DNA from: Actinomycetes bacterium
GTDB taxonomy: Bacteria > Actinomycetota > Acidimicrobiia > Acidimicrobiales > Microtrichaceae
Assembly: GCA_029782335.1 (NCBI GenBank)
Contig: JAKOVA010000275.1
Location: forward strand, 1 to 43,605
DNA: 43,605 nt
Reading direction: 5' to 3'
The translations under genes and the position numbers were made by a program. Below, in pieces: positions 8,608-15,984 of the stretch; the stretch's first letter is position 1; each line of letters starts with the position of its first letter. Under the pieces are notes generated by a model. It searched no databases. It was not told where the DNA came from and saw nothing but the letters and a program-made list of their open reading frames with translations.

Positions 8608-8613
8608 TATAGT
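8608..8613 (+). promoter_or_regulatory. Candidate -10 (TATAGT) in divergent intergenic region
   Basis: A good TATAGT hexamer sits in the 94 bp between the divergent methyltransferase (start 8571) and aminotransferase (start 8666). It would give a leader of roughly 45 nt for the aminotransferase. The opposite strand reads ACTATAGG, so it could also be the -10 for the methyltransferase. No clear -35 was found. Confidence 0.35.
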
Positions 8614-8665
8614 TGGGTGTCGCCCTCCGGCCAGCATCGGCCCGCGCGACGGTTCTCACGCCGCC

Positions 8666-9811
8666 ATGCACGCACCTGAACGCGACCCCATCCCGTTCAA
8701 TCGGCCCTTCACGACCGGCGCCGAGTTCGAGCTGATGCAACAAGCGATCGCCGCGGGGCACATCTCCGGCGATGGCCGTTTCACCAAGCGGGCGCACGAA
8801 CTGCTCGGCGCCATCACCGGCGCCGAGGACGTACTGCTCACCACGTCGTGCACCCACGCCCTGGAGATGGCGGCGATCCTGTTGGACCTCGGGCCCGGCG
8901 ACGAGGTGATCGTGCCGAGCTTCACGTTCGTCTCCACGGTGAACGCGATCGTGCTCCGGGGCGCCACCCCCCGCTTCGTCGACATCCGCCCCGACACCCT
9001 CAATCTCGACGAACGACTCGTCGAGGCGGCGATCACGGACCGGACACGGGCGATCTTCGTCGTTCATTACGCCGGGGTCGCTTGCGAGATGGACGCCATC
9101 GACAAGATCGCGGCCACCCACGGGATCGCCGTCGTCGAAGACGCCGCCCACGCGCTCGGTGCGACGTATCACGGTAAGCCGCTCGGCACGTTCGCCCCGC
9201 TCGCGACGCTCTCGTTCCACGAGACCAAGAACATCCAATGCGGCGAGGGTGGTGCCCTCCTCGTCAACGATGCGGCGCTGATGGAGCGGGCGGAGATCAT
9301 CCGCGAGAAGGGCACGAACCGCAGTCGCTTCTTCCGTGGTCAGGTCGACCGCTACACCTGGGTCGACATCGGTTCGAGCTATCTCCCCTCCGATCTCCTC
9401 GCTGCGTTCCTCACCGCACAACTCGAGCACTTCGACGACATCCAGGCTCGACGACACCGAGTCTGGAGCGCGTATGCAACCGAGCTTTCCGGCTGGGCGA
9501 GCGAACACGGCATCGGCCTGCCGACGGTGCCCGCCGAATGTGGACACCCTGCCCACCTCTTCTACCTGCTGCTCGACTGCCTCGATTCCCGGCAGCGCTT
9601 CATCGCGCATCTCCGCGACCGCGGCATCCAGGCGGTGTTCCATTACGTCCCGCTCCACGGTTCCGACCTCGGGCGGCGCCTCGACCCCGCCGCGCACTGT
9701 CCCGTCACTGACGACATCAGCGATCGCCTCGTCCGCCTCCCGCTCTTCCCCGGCCTCGTCGAGGCCGACCAGGCGCGGGTGATCGATGCGGTCCGATCCT
9801 TCAGCGGATGA
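8666..9811 (+). CDS. wecE: dTDP-4-amino-4,6-dideoxyhexose transaminase, WecE/RffA-like
   Basis: This gene encodes 381 residues, the usual length. It is a PLP enzyme of the DegT/DnrJ/EryC1 class that transaminates dTDP-4-keto-6-deoxyglucose (the RmlB product) at C4. The sequence matches E. coli WecE in recognisable blocks: PGDEVIVPSFTFVSTVNA, VHYAGVACEMD, VVEDAAHALGATY, then SFHETKN with the PLP lysine at residue 188. IIREKGTNRSRFFRGQVD and DIGSSYLPSDLLAAF follow, and the C-terminus has AVFHYVPLH. In WecE the product is dTDP-Fuc4N; a Qui4N product cannot be excluded from sequence. The ATG at 8666 precedes IPFN, the conserved N-terminus. A WecD-like acetyltransferase follows directly, supporting a 4-acetamido sugar. 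Confidence 0.9.
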   Translation: MHAPERDPIPFNRPFTTGAEFELMQQAIAAGHISGDGRFTKRAHELLGAITGAEDVLLTTSCTHALEMAAILLDLGPGDEVIVPSFTFVSTVNAIVLRGATPRFVDIRPDTLNLDERLVEAAITDRTRAIFVVHYAGVACEMDAIDKIAATHGIAVVEDAAHALGATYHGKPLGTFAPLATLSFHETKNIQCGEGGALLVNDAALMERAEIIREKGTNRSRFFRGQVDRYTWVDIGSSYLPSDLLAAFLTAQLEHFDDIQARRHRVWSAYATELSGWASEHGIGLPTVPAECGHPAHLFYLLLDCLDSRQRFIAHLRDRGIQAVFHYVPLHGSDLGRRLDPAAHCPVTDDISDRLVRLPLFPGLVEADQARVIDAVRSFSG

Positions 9812-9815
9812 TCGG

Positions 9816-10538
9816 GTGATCCGCCGCCACGATTTCAACAGCGACTGGTGGGGTGCACCTGCTGGGATCGTGACCGACCCGGCGTTCTTCTCGTTGGCGC
9901 CTGAGCTCCAGCGAGCCGAACTCGAGCCGTTCGCGTGGGCCGAGTTCCGCCACGACCTCGAGACCGCGCCGCCCGAACCGTTGCTCGTCGACGCCGGCTT
10001 CGCGCTCCTCGACGTCCAAGTCGGGTACCGACTCGAGCTCTCGCCCACCCCGTCGGTGCCGGGCGCCGGAGACATCGAGGTCATCGACGCGACCGACGAT
10101 CGGTTCGAAGGCGCGTTCGAGGAGATGCAGAGCTTCAGCTCCGAGCGGTATCTGAAGATCCCCGGCTCCTCCCCGGAACGCAACGACGACCGCTTCCGGC
10201 GATGGGCGCGGCTCCAGGTGGAGCGGGTCCCACAGCACAGCCTGGAGCTGCGCGACCCCAGCGGCATCGTCCAGGGGTGGTTCCTGACCGAACCCGACGA
10301 CGACGGGACCCGACTCCAGATCGGGATGCGCCGACGGGGTGGCACCACCCGCGGAACGGTGCTGTACGACGCCGCGTTCAGCTGGCTGTGCCGTCGGGGT
10401 GCCGAGGTCGGCCATGCCACCTTCAGCGTCTCCAACATCGCGACGATGAACGTCTACGCGAAGCTCGGTGCCCGCTTCACGTCGTCGGTCGGATGCTGGT
10501 TCAACGTGGGGTGCGGACCCCACGACGACGCTCGCTGA
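9816..10538 (+). CDS. WecD-like GNAT acetyltransferase for a dTDP-4-amino sugar
   Basis: About 240 residues from the GTG at 9816, 4 bp after the wecE stop; an in-frame ATG at 9786 would overlap wecE by 26 bp and is the alternative. Like WecD it begins with a short aromatic motif (FNSDWWGAPAGIV), has an N-terminal half ending in DAGFALLDVQVGYRLEL, and a C-terminal GNAT half. The GNAT signature region is altered, but SVSNIATMNVYAKLGARF near the C-terminus is the N-x-x-x-x-x-Y-x-x-x-G-A/F hallmark. The expected reaction is acetyl-CoA-dependent N-acetylation of the amino sugar made by the preceding enzyme. The identity is moderately supported by motif order and strongly by context. The end overlaps the convergent tandem glycosyltransferase gene by 38 bp. 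Confidence 0.72.
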   Translation: MIRRHDFNSDWWGAPAGIVTDPAFFSLAPELQRAELEPFAWAEFRHDLETAPPEPLLVDAGFALLDVQVGYRLELSPTPSVPGAGDIEVIDATDDRFEGAFEEMQSFSSERYLKIPGSSPERNDDRFRRWARLQVERVPQHSLELRDPSGIVQGWFLTEPDDDGTRLQIGMRRRGGTTRGTVLYDAAFSWLCRRGAEVGHATFSVSNIATMNVYAKLGARFTSSVGCWFNVGCGPHDDAR

Positions 10539-12816
10539 ACAACAGCGTGTCCAGACGTTTCGCGGCGTCTGCGTACGTGTGGCGGGAGGCGTGCAGCCGG
10601 CCACGTCCACCCATCTCCTCGGCACCATCGGGGTCGTCGAGGAGCGCGGCGATCACCGAGCCGAGGGCACGCGCCGAGACATCGGGCTCGACCTTGACCA
10701 CGAGCTCGTCGGGCATCTCGTGGAACGTGCCGACCTCGCTCACCACCGTGGGAACACCCGCCGCCAGCGTGTCGGCGACCGCAGCGGAGGACTCCCCGTT
10801 GGACCAACGCCGGAGCTGGACCCCCACCGCAGCCCGTTCCAACCAGTGTCGGTACTCCTCCGCGGAGACCTCACCGGTGATGGTCAACCGTTCCGAGACC
10901 TCAACGGTCGCCGCGAGGCTCTCGAGCTCCGCTCGATACGAGTCGGTGATCGGCCCGACCAGCGCGAGCCGTGCGGACGGGATGTGTGCGAGCGCCTCGA
11001 CGAGGAGATCCGACTGTTTCGGCGGGGCGACGAGACCGAAGCTGACGATCAGCCCATCGACACGGCGACGGGTTCCCGTGAAGGGCACGTAGGGCAACTC
11101 GAATGCGACATCAGGGCGAACGCCGGTGTCGAGCTCGACGAGCTGCGCAGCGTGGCTCGAGTGGCACAGCACCCGGGAGGCGTCGTCGACGACATCCTGC
11201 ACCATCAGCACGCCGGCGCGGACCGCTTCATCGGGCGGCAGGTAGCCCGCGCCGCCCATCGCGTCGGGGTAGCGGCCCGGATACATCCGGTGCAGCACGC
11301 TGTGGAGATCCCCAAGGATGTCGGGCCGCCCCGCGCACAGCTCGGTGTACATCCCGCTCAGGCGAGCGTCATGAAGCACCGCTACGCCTCGTCGACGACG
11401 GAGGAACACCGGATACAGCTGGTGGAACTCGCTGTTGCCGAAGAAGTACACGACCTCGTCGAAGCGGCGCTCGAACGTCTCGACCTTGTCGAGCAGTGAC
11501 AGCGGTTCGATCCGGACATCTGCCCGGAGCTGCACGTCCGCGGGATCGATGGTGACGAACACCGTGACGTCCCACCGCTGCGCGAGCGCCTCGATGAGGT
11601 GATCCGCGTAGGTGGCGGGCCCGCACGGCTGCGGCGGGACCGGCGAGACGATCGCAACCGACGGACGGCCGGCCGGCCCGACGAGTCGTTGCTGGCCGCT
11701 CAGCGCCTCCGCATAGCGGGCAGCAGCGTGGCCCCAGTCGAAACGCTCCGGCACGACCTCCGAGCGGAGCGCGGCGCGCGTCCGTTCATCCGCGAGCACC
11801 GCCTCGAGCCGCTCGGTCATCGAATCGACCGACGTCGGATCGAAGTGGGCGAGCGGGTTCGGCACGATCTCGACCAGCGACGACGTGGCGGAACACACCA
11901 CCGGCGCCCCGCATCGACGCGCCTCGAGAACGGGGAGGCCCAGACCCTCGTACAACGACGGGAACACCACGAGGTCGGCCGTCTGGTAGAGCCGGACGAG
12001 GACTTCGTCGGAGACGAAGCCGGTCAGCAACATCCGCTCCCCGACCCCGAGCGCCGCGGCGCGAGCCAACAGCTCGGCCCGCTCCGCGTCGAGCACCCGA
12101 CACTGGATCACCAACTGATAGGCGTTCCGCAACGCCGCGGGAAGCGCCGCGTACGCCTGCAACAGGCGATCGAGGTTCTTGCGCCACTCGATGCCGCTCG
12201 GCACCAACACGAACTGATCCTCGATCGGCATCGTTGCCCGGAGGGTGTCGAGCAACTCGTGACGGGGCAGGGTCGGTTCCTCGAAACCGCGGCCGGCGCC
12301 ACCGAAGATCGGGGTGATCCGGCGCGGATCGACCTCGAGCAGCCGCGTCACGTCGGCCGCTGTGGTGTCGGAGATCGCGAGCAGGTGGTCGGCGGACTGC
12401 ACGAGACCGAGCCGTGTGCGGTACCCGGCACGGACGACATCATCGACCAGGTACACCTCGGGGTAGAGAAGCGGAATGAGGTCGTACACGGTTGCCAGCA
12501 CCCGCGTCGACGATCCGACCACAGGCCGCGGCAGCAACGCGTCCACCGCGACCGGCTCGATCGGCGACGACACGTGGAACACATCTGCCTCACGCCCGGA
12601 CGCGACCAGTTCGTCGACCCGACGCACCTTGCCGCTCCGGATCAGGCCCTCGAGCGCGGCGGTGATCGGCAGGTTCGGGGAGATCGCATACGCGTCGACG
12701 AGATCGGGAGCCAGCCGTTCCAACGAGCTGCACAGGTCGACGGTGTAACGAGCGATGCCGCGTTCGGCGTGGGCGCGTGACTGCGCGGCCTGAACGTCGA
12801 CCACCACCCCGCCCAT
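10501..12816 (-). CDS. Tandem GT4-GT4 glycosyltransferase (WbdA-like architecture)
   Basis: 771 residues containing two GT-B glycosyltransferase modules. Module 1 (about 1-370) has an N-terminal VDVQAAQSRAHAERGIARYT, VYDLIPLLYPEVYL, the GT4 LVPSGIEWRKNLDRLL region, and the donor-site PSLYEGLGLPVLEARRCGAP. Module 2 (about 385-765) starts at VAIVSPVPPQPCGPATYADH and ends with TVVSEVGTFHEMPDELVVKV; its donor-site E-x7-E motif is less clear (WSNGESSAAVADTLAAG), so it may have different specificity. Tandem GT4 polymerases such as WbdA extend O-polysaccharides exported by Wzm/Wzt. Here the gene is last in the minus-strand series pstS...wzm-wzt-methyltransferase, 9 bp after the methyltransferase. 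Sugar specificity is unknown. It overlaps the acetyltransferase gene tail to tail by 38 bp. Confidence 0.85.
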   Translation of the reverse strand: MGGVVVDVQAAQSRAHAERGIARYTVDLCSSLERLAPDLVDAYAISPNLPITAALEGLIRSGKVRRVDELVASGREADVFHVSSPIEPVAVDALLPRPVVGSSTRVLATVYDLIPLLYPEVYLVDDVVRAGYRTRLGLVQSADHLLAISDTTAADVTRLLEVDPRRITPIFGGAGRGFEEPTLPRHELLDTLRATMPIEDQFVLVPSGIEWRKNLDRLLQAYAALPAALRNAYQLVIQCRVLDAERAELLARAAALGVGERMLLTGFVSDEVLVRLYQTADLVVFPSLYEGLGLPVLEARRCGAPVVCSATSSLVEIVPNPLAHFDPTSVDSMTERLEAVLADERTRAALRSEVVPERFDWGHAAARYAEALSGQQRLVGPAGRPSVAIVSPVPPQPCGPATYADHLIEALAQRWDVTVFVTIDPADVQLRADVRIEPLSLLDKVETFERRFDEVVYFFGNSEFHQLYPVFLRRRRGVAVLHDARLSGMYTELCAGRPDILGDLHSVLHRMYPGRYPDAMGGAGYLPPDEAVRAGVLMVQDVVDDASRVLCHSSHAAQLVELDTGVRPDVAFELPYVPFTGTRRRVDGLIVSFGLVAPPKQSDLLVEALAHIPSARLALVGPITDSYRAELESLAATVEVSERLTITGEVSAEEYRHWLERAAVGVQLRRWSNGESSAAVADTLAAGVPTVVSEVGTFHEMPDELVVKVEPDVSARALGSVIAALLDDPDGAEEMGGRGRLHASRHTYADAAKRLDTLLFSERRRGVRTPR

Positions 12817-12825
12817 CGCCAGACC

Positions 12826-13902
12826 TCAGTCCGACGCGCGGGTCGCGACGATCATCACAACCCGGTAGTCGTCGTCGGAGACCGGATCGATCCCCTCGTC
12901 GGTCATCTGCCACTCCGTGTCGGAGACGCGCCGGATGACCTCGACGTGTTCCAGGTTCCAACCGTCGAGCAACGCCCGGATTCCAGCGTCGTCGTAGATG
13001 CGTTGGAACCCGGCGTCCCGCGCTCGACCGAACGGTGTCGTGAGCACGAGCAGGCCACCGGGGCGCACCAGTTCCCGAAGCGAACGCATCAGTTCGAGAT
13101 CCGCACCCGAGCCGTCGTGCTGGTCGTAGTGCTCGATACCCACGTGCTCGATGACCGACAGCAGCACTGCTGCGTCGAAGGGCTCCGCCTCGAGTTCCGC
13201 GAGCCCAACCCGCGCTTCGACCACACCCGGGTGAGCGAAGGCGTACCCACGCGGATCGACTGCCGTGACCGAATACCCGAGGCTCGCCAGGCTCACCGCC
13301 ACCGTGCTCTCGGCGGAGCCGACGTCCACGATCCGAGCGCCTCGTTCCAGCCGTGACAGCTCCCGGAACACGAACGGCACCTCGGCGATGCGCTCGTTGA
13401 TCGTCGAAACCTCGACGTCGCCGGCGAGATACACGTGGTTCACGGCATCGTTGACGAACACCCCTGCCTGGGCGGCGAGCCCGAGATAGCCGGTGGCACG
13501 GTTCATGAAGTCCGCCGTGACGCCATCGAGACCCGCGAGCGTGACCTCGGCGGTGCCGTCACGCGGAGCGAGATCGCCGAGCGCCCGACGGACGTCCGCG
13601 TCGAGGAAGCCGATCTCGGTGCGGGTGGCCCGGAGCTCGCGCAACAGCGTTTCGAGCTCCGCGCGGCTGAGACCCGAGCGCGCTTCGAGGCCGGCCACCG
13701 CGTCCCGGAGGCGGCTCAGGTTGGCGCCGAGATAGCGGTCGGTCTCCGACGCCTGATCCATCCAGGCGCCGATCACCCCCGAAACCTGCTCGACTTTCCG
13801 GCCCGCCCCATCTTTCCGCAGGGCGGTGGTGAGGTGACGGTCGAGCCACGCGCCGAGGGGTCGGCTCACGTTCGCCGCAGATCGTCGGAGTCGGGCATTC
13901 AT
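12826..13902 (-). CDS. Coiled-coil SAM methyltransferase, possible chain-capping enzyme
   Basis: 358 residues from the ATG at 13902, which overlaps the wzt stop (ATGA) and has an AGGAGG ribosome-binding site 8 bp upstream inside wzt. The N-terminal third is helical: from L58 to about residue 107 hydrophobic residues recur in 4-3-4-3 spacing (L58, L62, L65, V69, L72, then L83, L86, L90, I97, L100, V104), a coiled coil. The C-terminal part (about 165-355) is a class I methyltransferase with IVDVGSAEST, VTAVDPRGYAF and VLLSVIEHVG followed by LVRPGGLLVLTTPFG. The adjacent Wzt has a C-terminal substrate domain; in E. coli O8/O9a, WbdD methylates the chain end and uses a coiled coil to set length. 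A similar role here is inference. Confidence 0.8.
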   Translation of the reverse strand: MNARLRRSAANVSRPLGAWLDRHLTTALRKDGAGRKVEQVSGVIGAWMDQASETDRYLGANLSRLRDAVAGLEARSGLSRAELETLLRELRATRTEIGFLDADVRRALGDLAPRDGTAEVTLAGLDGVTADFMNRATGYLGLAAQAGVFVNDAVNHVYLAGDVEVSTINERIAEVPFVFRELSRLERGARIVDVGSAESTVAVSLASLGYSVTAVDPRGYAFAHPGVVEARVGLAELEAEPFDAAVLLSVIEHVGIEHYDQHDGSGADLELMRSLRELVRPGGLLVLTTPFGRARDAGFQRIYDDAGIRALLDGWNLEHVEVIRRVSDTEWQMTDEGIDPVSDDDYRVVMIVATRASD

Positions 13903-15152
13903 GTCGGATCCTCCTGGACGAAACTCCACTCGCCACCCAGGTCCATCAGGCCATGCGGCGGCAGATTGCTCCCGTGCCGCACGATCAAACGCCATTCCCG
14001 GTCGCGACGATCGAAAAGGCGCTGAACGTGACGGTCCGCAATGGCGCCCGACACCTCGTACTCGGCGGGAACGAGAGGCATCGCGGGAACCGCGAACTCG
14101 GCGACACCCGAACCGGCCACCACTCCGGTCGACACGCCGTTGATCTGGGTGTTCGTCCCCGTCACGTGCACGCCATTCATCGCGTGGATCGCGAAGCCGA
14201 ACACGGGCTCCTCAACCGGGGCCGACGCCGTGTAGTGAATCCGGAGCCGAAACTTCTCGCCGTGGACGATGTGGGAAACGTCCTCGCCGTCGGCGTTCGC
14301 GAACGTGACGTCGTCGATGGTGATGTCCTCGTGGGATTCGGCTCGCTCCGGCGACGCGGCGCCAGCGTCGCTGGAAATCAGCCGAACCCGGGTCTCCTCA
14401 CGCTGCTCCGCCTCTCGATCGTTCACCCGACCGAGATACGCGGCGGCCACCTCCGGGCCGGTGCCGACACGCTGCAGCACGCCGCCCTCGAGCCAGGCGG
14501 CCCCGTCACACATCGTTTCGACGATCGCGAGGCCGTGGGTCACGACGACGATCGTGACTCCCTGTTTCCGCAGCGAATACAGGTGATCGAAACAGCGCCG
14601 TTGGAACTGCTCGTCGCCGACGGCGATGACCTCGTCGATGATGAGGATCTCGGGCTGCACGTGAACGGCCACCGAGAAGCCCAGCCGCACGTACATGCCG
14701 GTGGAATAGACCTTGACCGGCGAGTCGAGGAACCGCTCGACGCCCGCGAACCCGACGATGTCGTCGAAGACCGCGTCGATGCTCTTGCGGGACATCCCGA
14801 GCATCGTCGCGTTCATGTAGATGTTCTCGCGACCGGAGAGGTCCGGGTGGAACCCGGCACCCAACTCGAGCAGCGTCGAGATTCGACCGTCGACGTGCAC
14901 GGCGCCGCCGTTGGGTTGGTAGATGCCGGCGATGCAACGCAGCAGCGTGGACTTCCCCGACCCGTTGTGGCCGATCAGGGCGTACATCGATCCTTCGGGG
15001 ATCTCCAGGGAGACGTCCTTCAGCGCCCAGAACTCGTCGACGGACTTGTCTCGCCCGCGTCGCGTGAACAGCTCCTTGATGGAGGTGGAGCGGTCCGCCT
15101 GGAGCCGGAACTGTTTCGACACGTTGTCGACGATGATCTTCGGTTCCGCCAT
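13899..15152 (-). CDS. wzt: ABC polysaccharide exporter ATPase Wzt with C-terminal substrate-binding domain
   Basis: 417 residues. The N-terminal ~240 form an ABC-2-type ATPase: Walker A GHNGSGKST at 61-69, the polysaccharide-subfamily signature VYSTGMYVRLGFS at 148-160, Walker B ILIIDEVIAVGD at 169-180 and the H-loop histidine at 206. Residues about 265-417 form an extra beta-rich domain with the pattern of the Wzt C-terminal domain (DVTFANADGE, GEKFRLRIHYTA, PVFGFAIHAMNG, EWSFVQE at the end). In family members this domain recognises the capped non-reducing end of the polymer. The start ATG shares one base with the wzm stop (TGATG), with GAGGAG just upstream. The partner is the Wzm permease. 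I infer cytoplasmic polymer completion before export. Confidence 0.93.
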   Translation of the reverse strand: MAEPKIIVDNVSKQFRLQADRSTSIKELFTRRGRDKSVDEFWALKDVSLEIPEGSMYALIGHNGSGKSTLLRCIAGIYQPNGGAVHVDGRISTLLELGAGFHPDLSGRENIYMNATMLGMSRKSIDAVFDDIVGFAGVERFLDSPVKVYSTGMYVRLGFSVAVHVQPEILIIDEVIAVGDEQFQRRCFDHLYSLRKQGVTIVVVTHGLAIVETMCDGAAWLEGGVLQRVGTGPEVAAAYLGRVNDREAEQREETRVRLISSDAGAASPERAESHEDITIDDVTFANADGEDVSHIVHGEKFRLRIHYTASAPVEEPVFGFAIHAMNGVHVTGTNTQINGVSTGVVAGSGVAEFAVPAMPLVPAEYEVSGAIADRHVQRLFDRRDREWRLIVRHGSNLPPHGLMDLGGEWSFVQEDPT

Positions 15153-15967
15153 CAGATCTCCTCGATGAAGCGGGGAGCCTTCCGGGAGAACACCCACCAC
15201 CCGATCGTGACCGAGAGCGTCGCCGACAGCACCATCGCAATCCAGTTTCGCAACGAGGGAGCGTGGAGGAGATACAGGCTGGAGCGGATGGCCTCGACGA
15301 AGTGGGTCAACGGGTTCAGGACCAGCAGGCTGGTCGGATCGATACCGGCGATTTTCGTATCGATCGTGTCGAGCCGGTACACGATCGGTGTTCCGTAGAA
15401 GATGAGCTGGAGCGCGATCCCGACGAGGTAGTTGACGTCGCGGTAGCGGACGTTCAACAGGCTGACCAGCAGACCGATGCCGAACGCCATCAGGGTCAAC
15501 AGCGCGACGATCACAGGCAACAGGAGCATCGTCCAACCAACGTTCCCCAGGGCGAACATGAACGCCATCAGGATCGCGGACTCGATCGATGTCTGGATGA
15601 GCGTCGTGAGGGTCGACGCGATGATCGGGCACTCGGGCGGAAAGTAGGTGCGGGTCAGCATCGGGCCCGCGGCCAGGAACGAGGCGATCGACTGATTGAC
15701 CCCCGAGGAGAACGCGTTCCAGACCACCAATCCGCAGAACAGGAACAGCGCGAAGCTCTTGGTGCGGCCGTTTCCGGCCAACAGCGCGCTGTCGTTGCCG
15801 CCGAGGAAGAAGCCGAAGACGACCGTGTAGATCCCCAGCGACACCGCCGGGTTGATCAACGACCACATCCAACCCAGGAAGCTCTTCTTGTAGCGGGAGC
15901 GCAGGTCCCGCATCGCGAGGTTGGTGATGAGGGTCCGGTAGTCCCAGACTTTCGCGGGGGCGGTCAT
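15152..15967 (-). CDS. wzm: ABC polysaccharide exporter permease Wzm
   Basis: 271 residues, ABC-2 permease family, with about six membrane helices. The N-terminal amphipathic part LAMRDLRSRYKKSFLGWMWS followed by LINPAVSLGIYTVVFGFFLG is typical of Wzm/TagG/RfbD permeases. The central RTYFPPECPIIASTLTTLIQ and the VSLLNVRYRDVNYLVGIALQ loop match the family, as does LNPLTHFVEAIRSSLYL near the C-terminus. It pairs with the overlapping wzt to move a finished lipid-linked polysaccharide through the membrane. It starts 17 bp after the upstream glycosyltransferase; a TAGGTT hexamer overlapping that gene's stop, 11 bases before this ATG, could be an internal promoter. No ribosome-binding site is evident. 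Confidence 0.93.
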   Translation of the reverse strand: MTAPAKVWDYRTLITNLAMRDLRSRYKKSFLGWMWSLINPAVSLGIYTVVFGFFLGGNDSALLAGNGRTKSFALFLFCGLVVWNAFSSGVNQSIASFLAAGPMLTRTYFPPECPIIASTLTTLIQTSIESAILMAFMFALGNVGWTMLLLPVIVALLTLMAFGIGLLVSLLNVRYRDVNYLVGIALQLIFYGTPIVYRLDTIDTKIAGIDPTSLLVLNPLTHFVEAIRSSLYLLHAPSLRNWIAMVLSATLSVTIGWWVFSRKAPRFIEEI

Positions 15968-15977
15968 TCGGGTGGGA

Positions 15978-15983
15978 GAACCT
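15978..15983 (-). promoter_or_regulatory. Candidate internal -10 (TAGGTT) ahead of wzm
   Basis: On the minus strand the hexamer TAGGTT follows directly after the glycosyltransferase stop (TGATAGGTT) and lies 11 bases before the wzm ATG. The wzm start lacks a shine-dalgarno, so a short-leader transcript is possible. Without a -35 or any data this is only a candidate. If real, it would allow export genes to be expressed independently of the pst promoter. Confidence 0.25.
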
Positions 15984-15984
15984 A

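Noticed and set aside
8597-10438. A 613-codon minus-strand frame opposite wecE and the acetyltransferase
   Set aside because: The opposite strand encodes conserved enzyme motifs in full; this frame has none and runs through the intergenic promoter.
13953-15398. A 481-codon plus-strand frame opposite wzt and wzm
   Set aside because: It is antisense to clear ABC-transporter motifs and its composition is that of a shadow frame.
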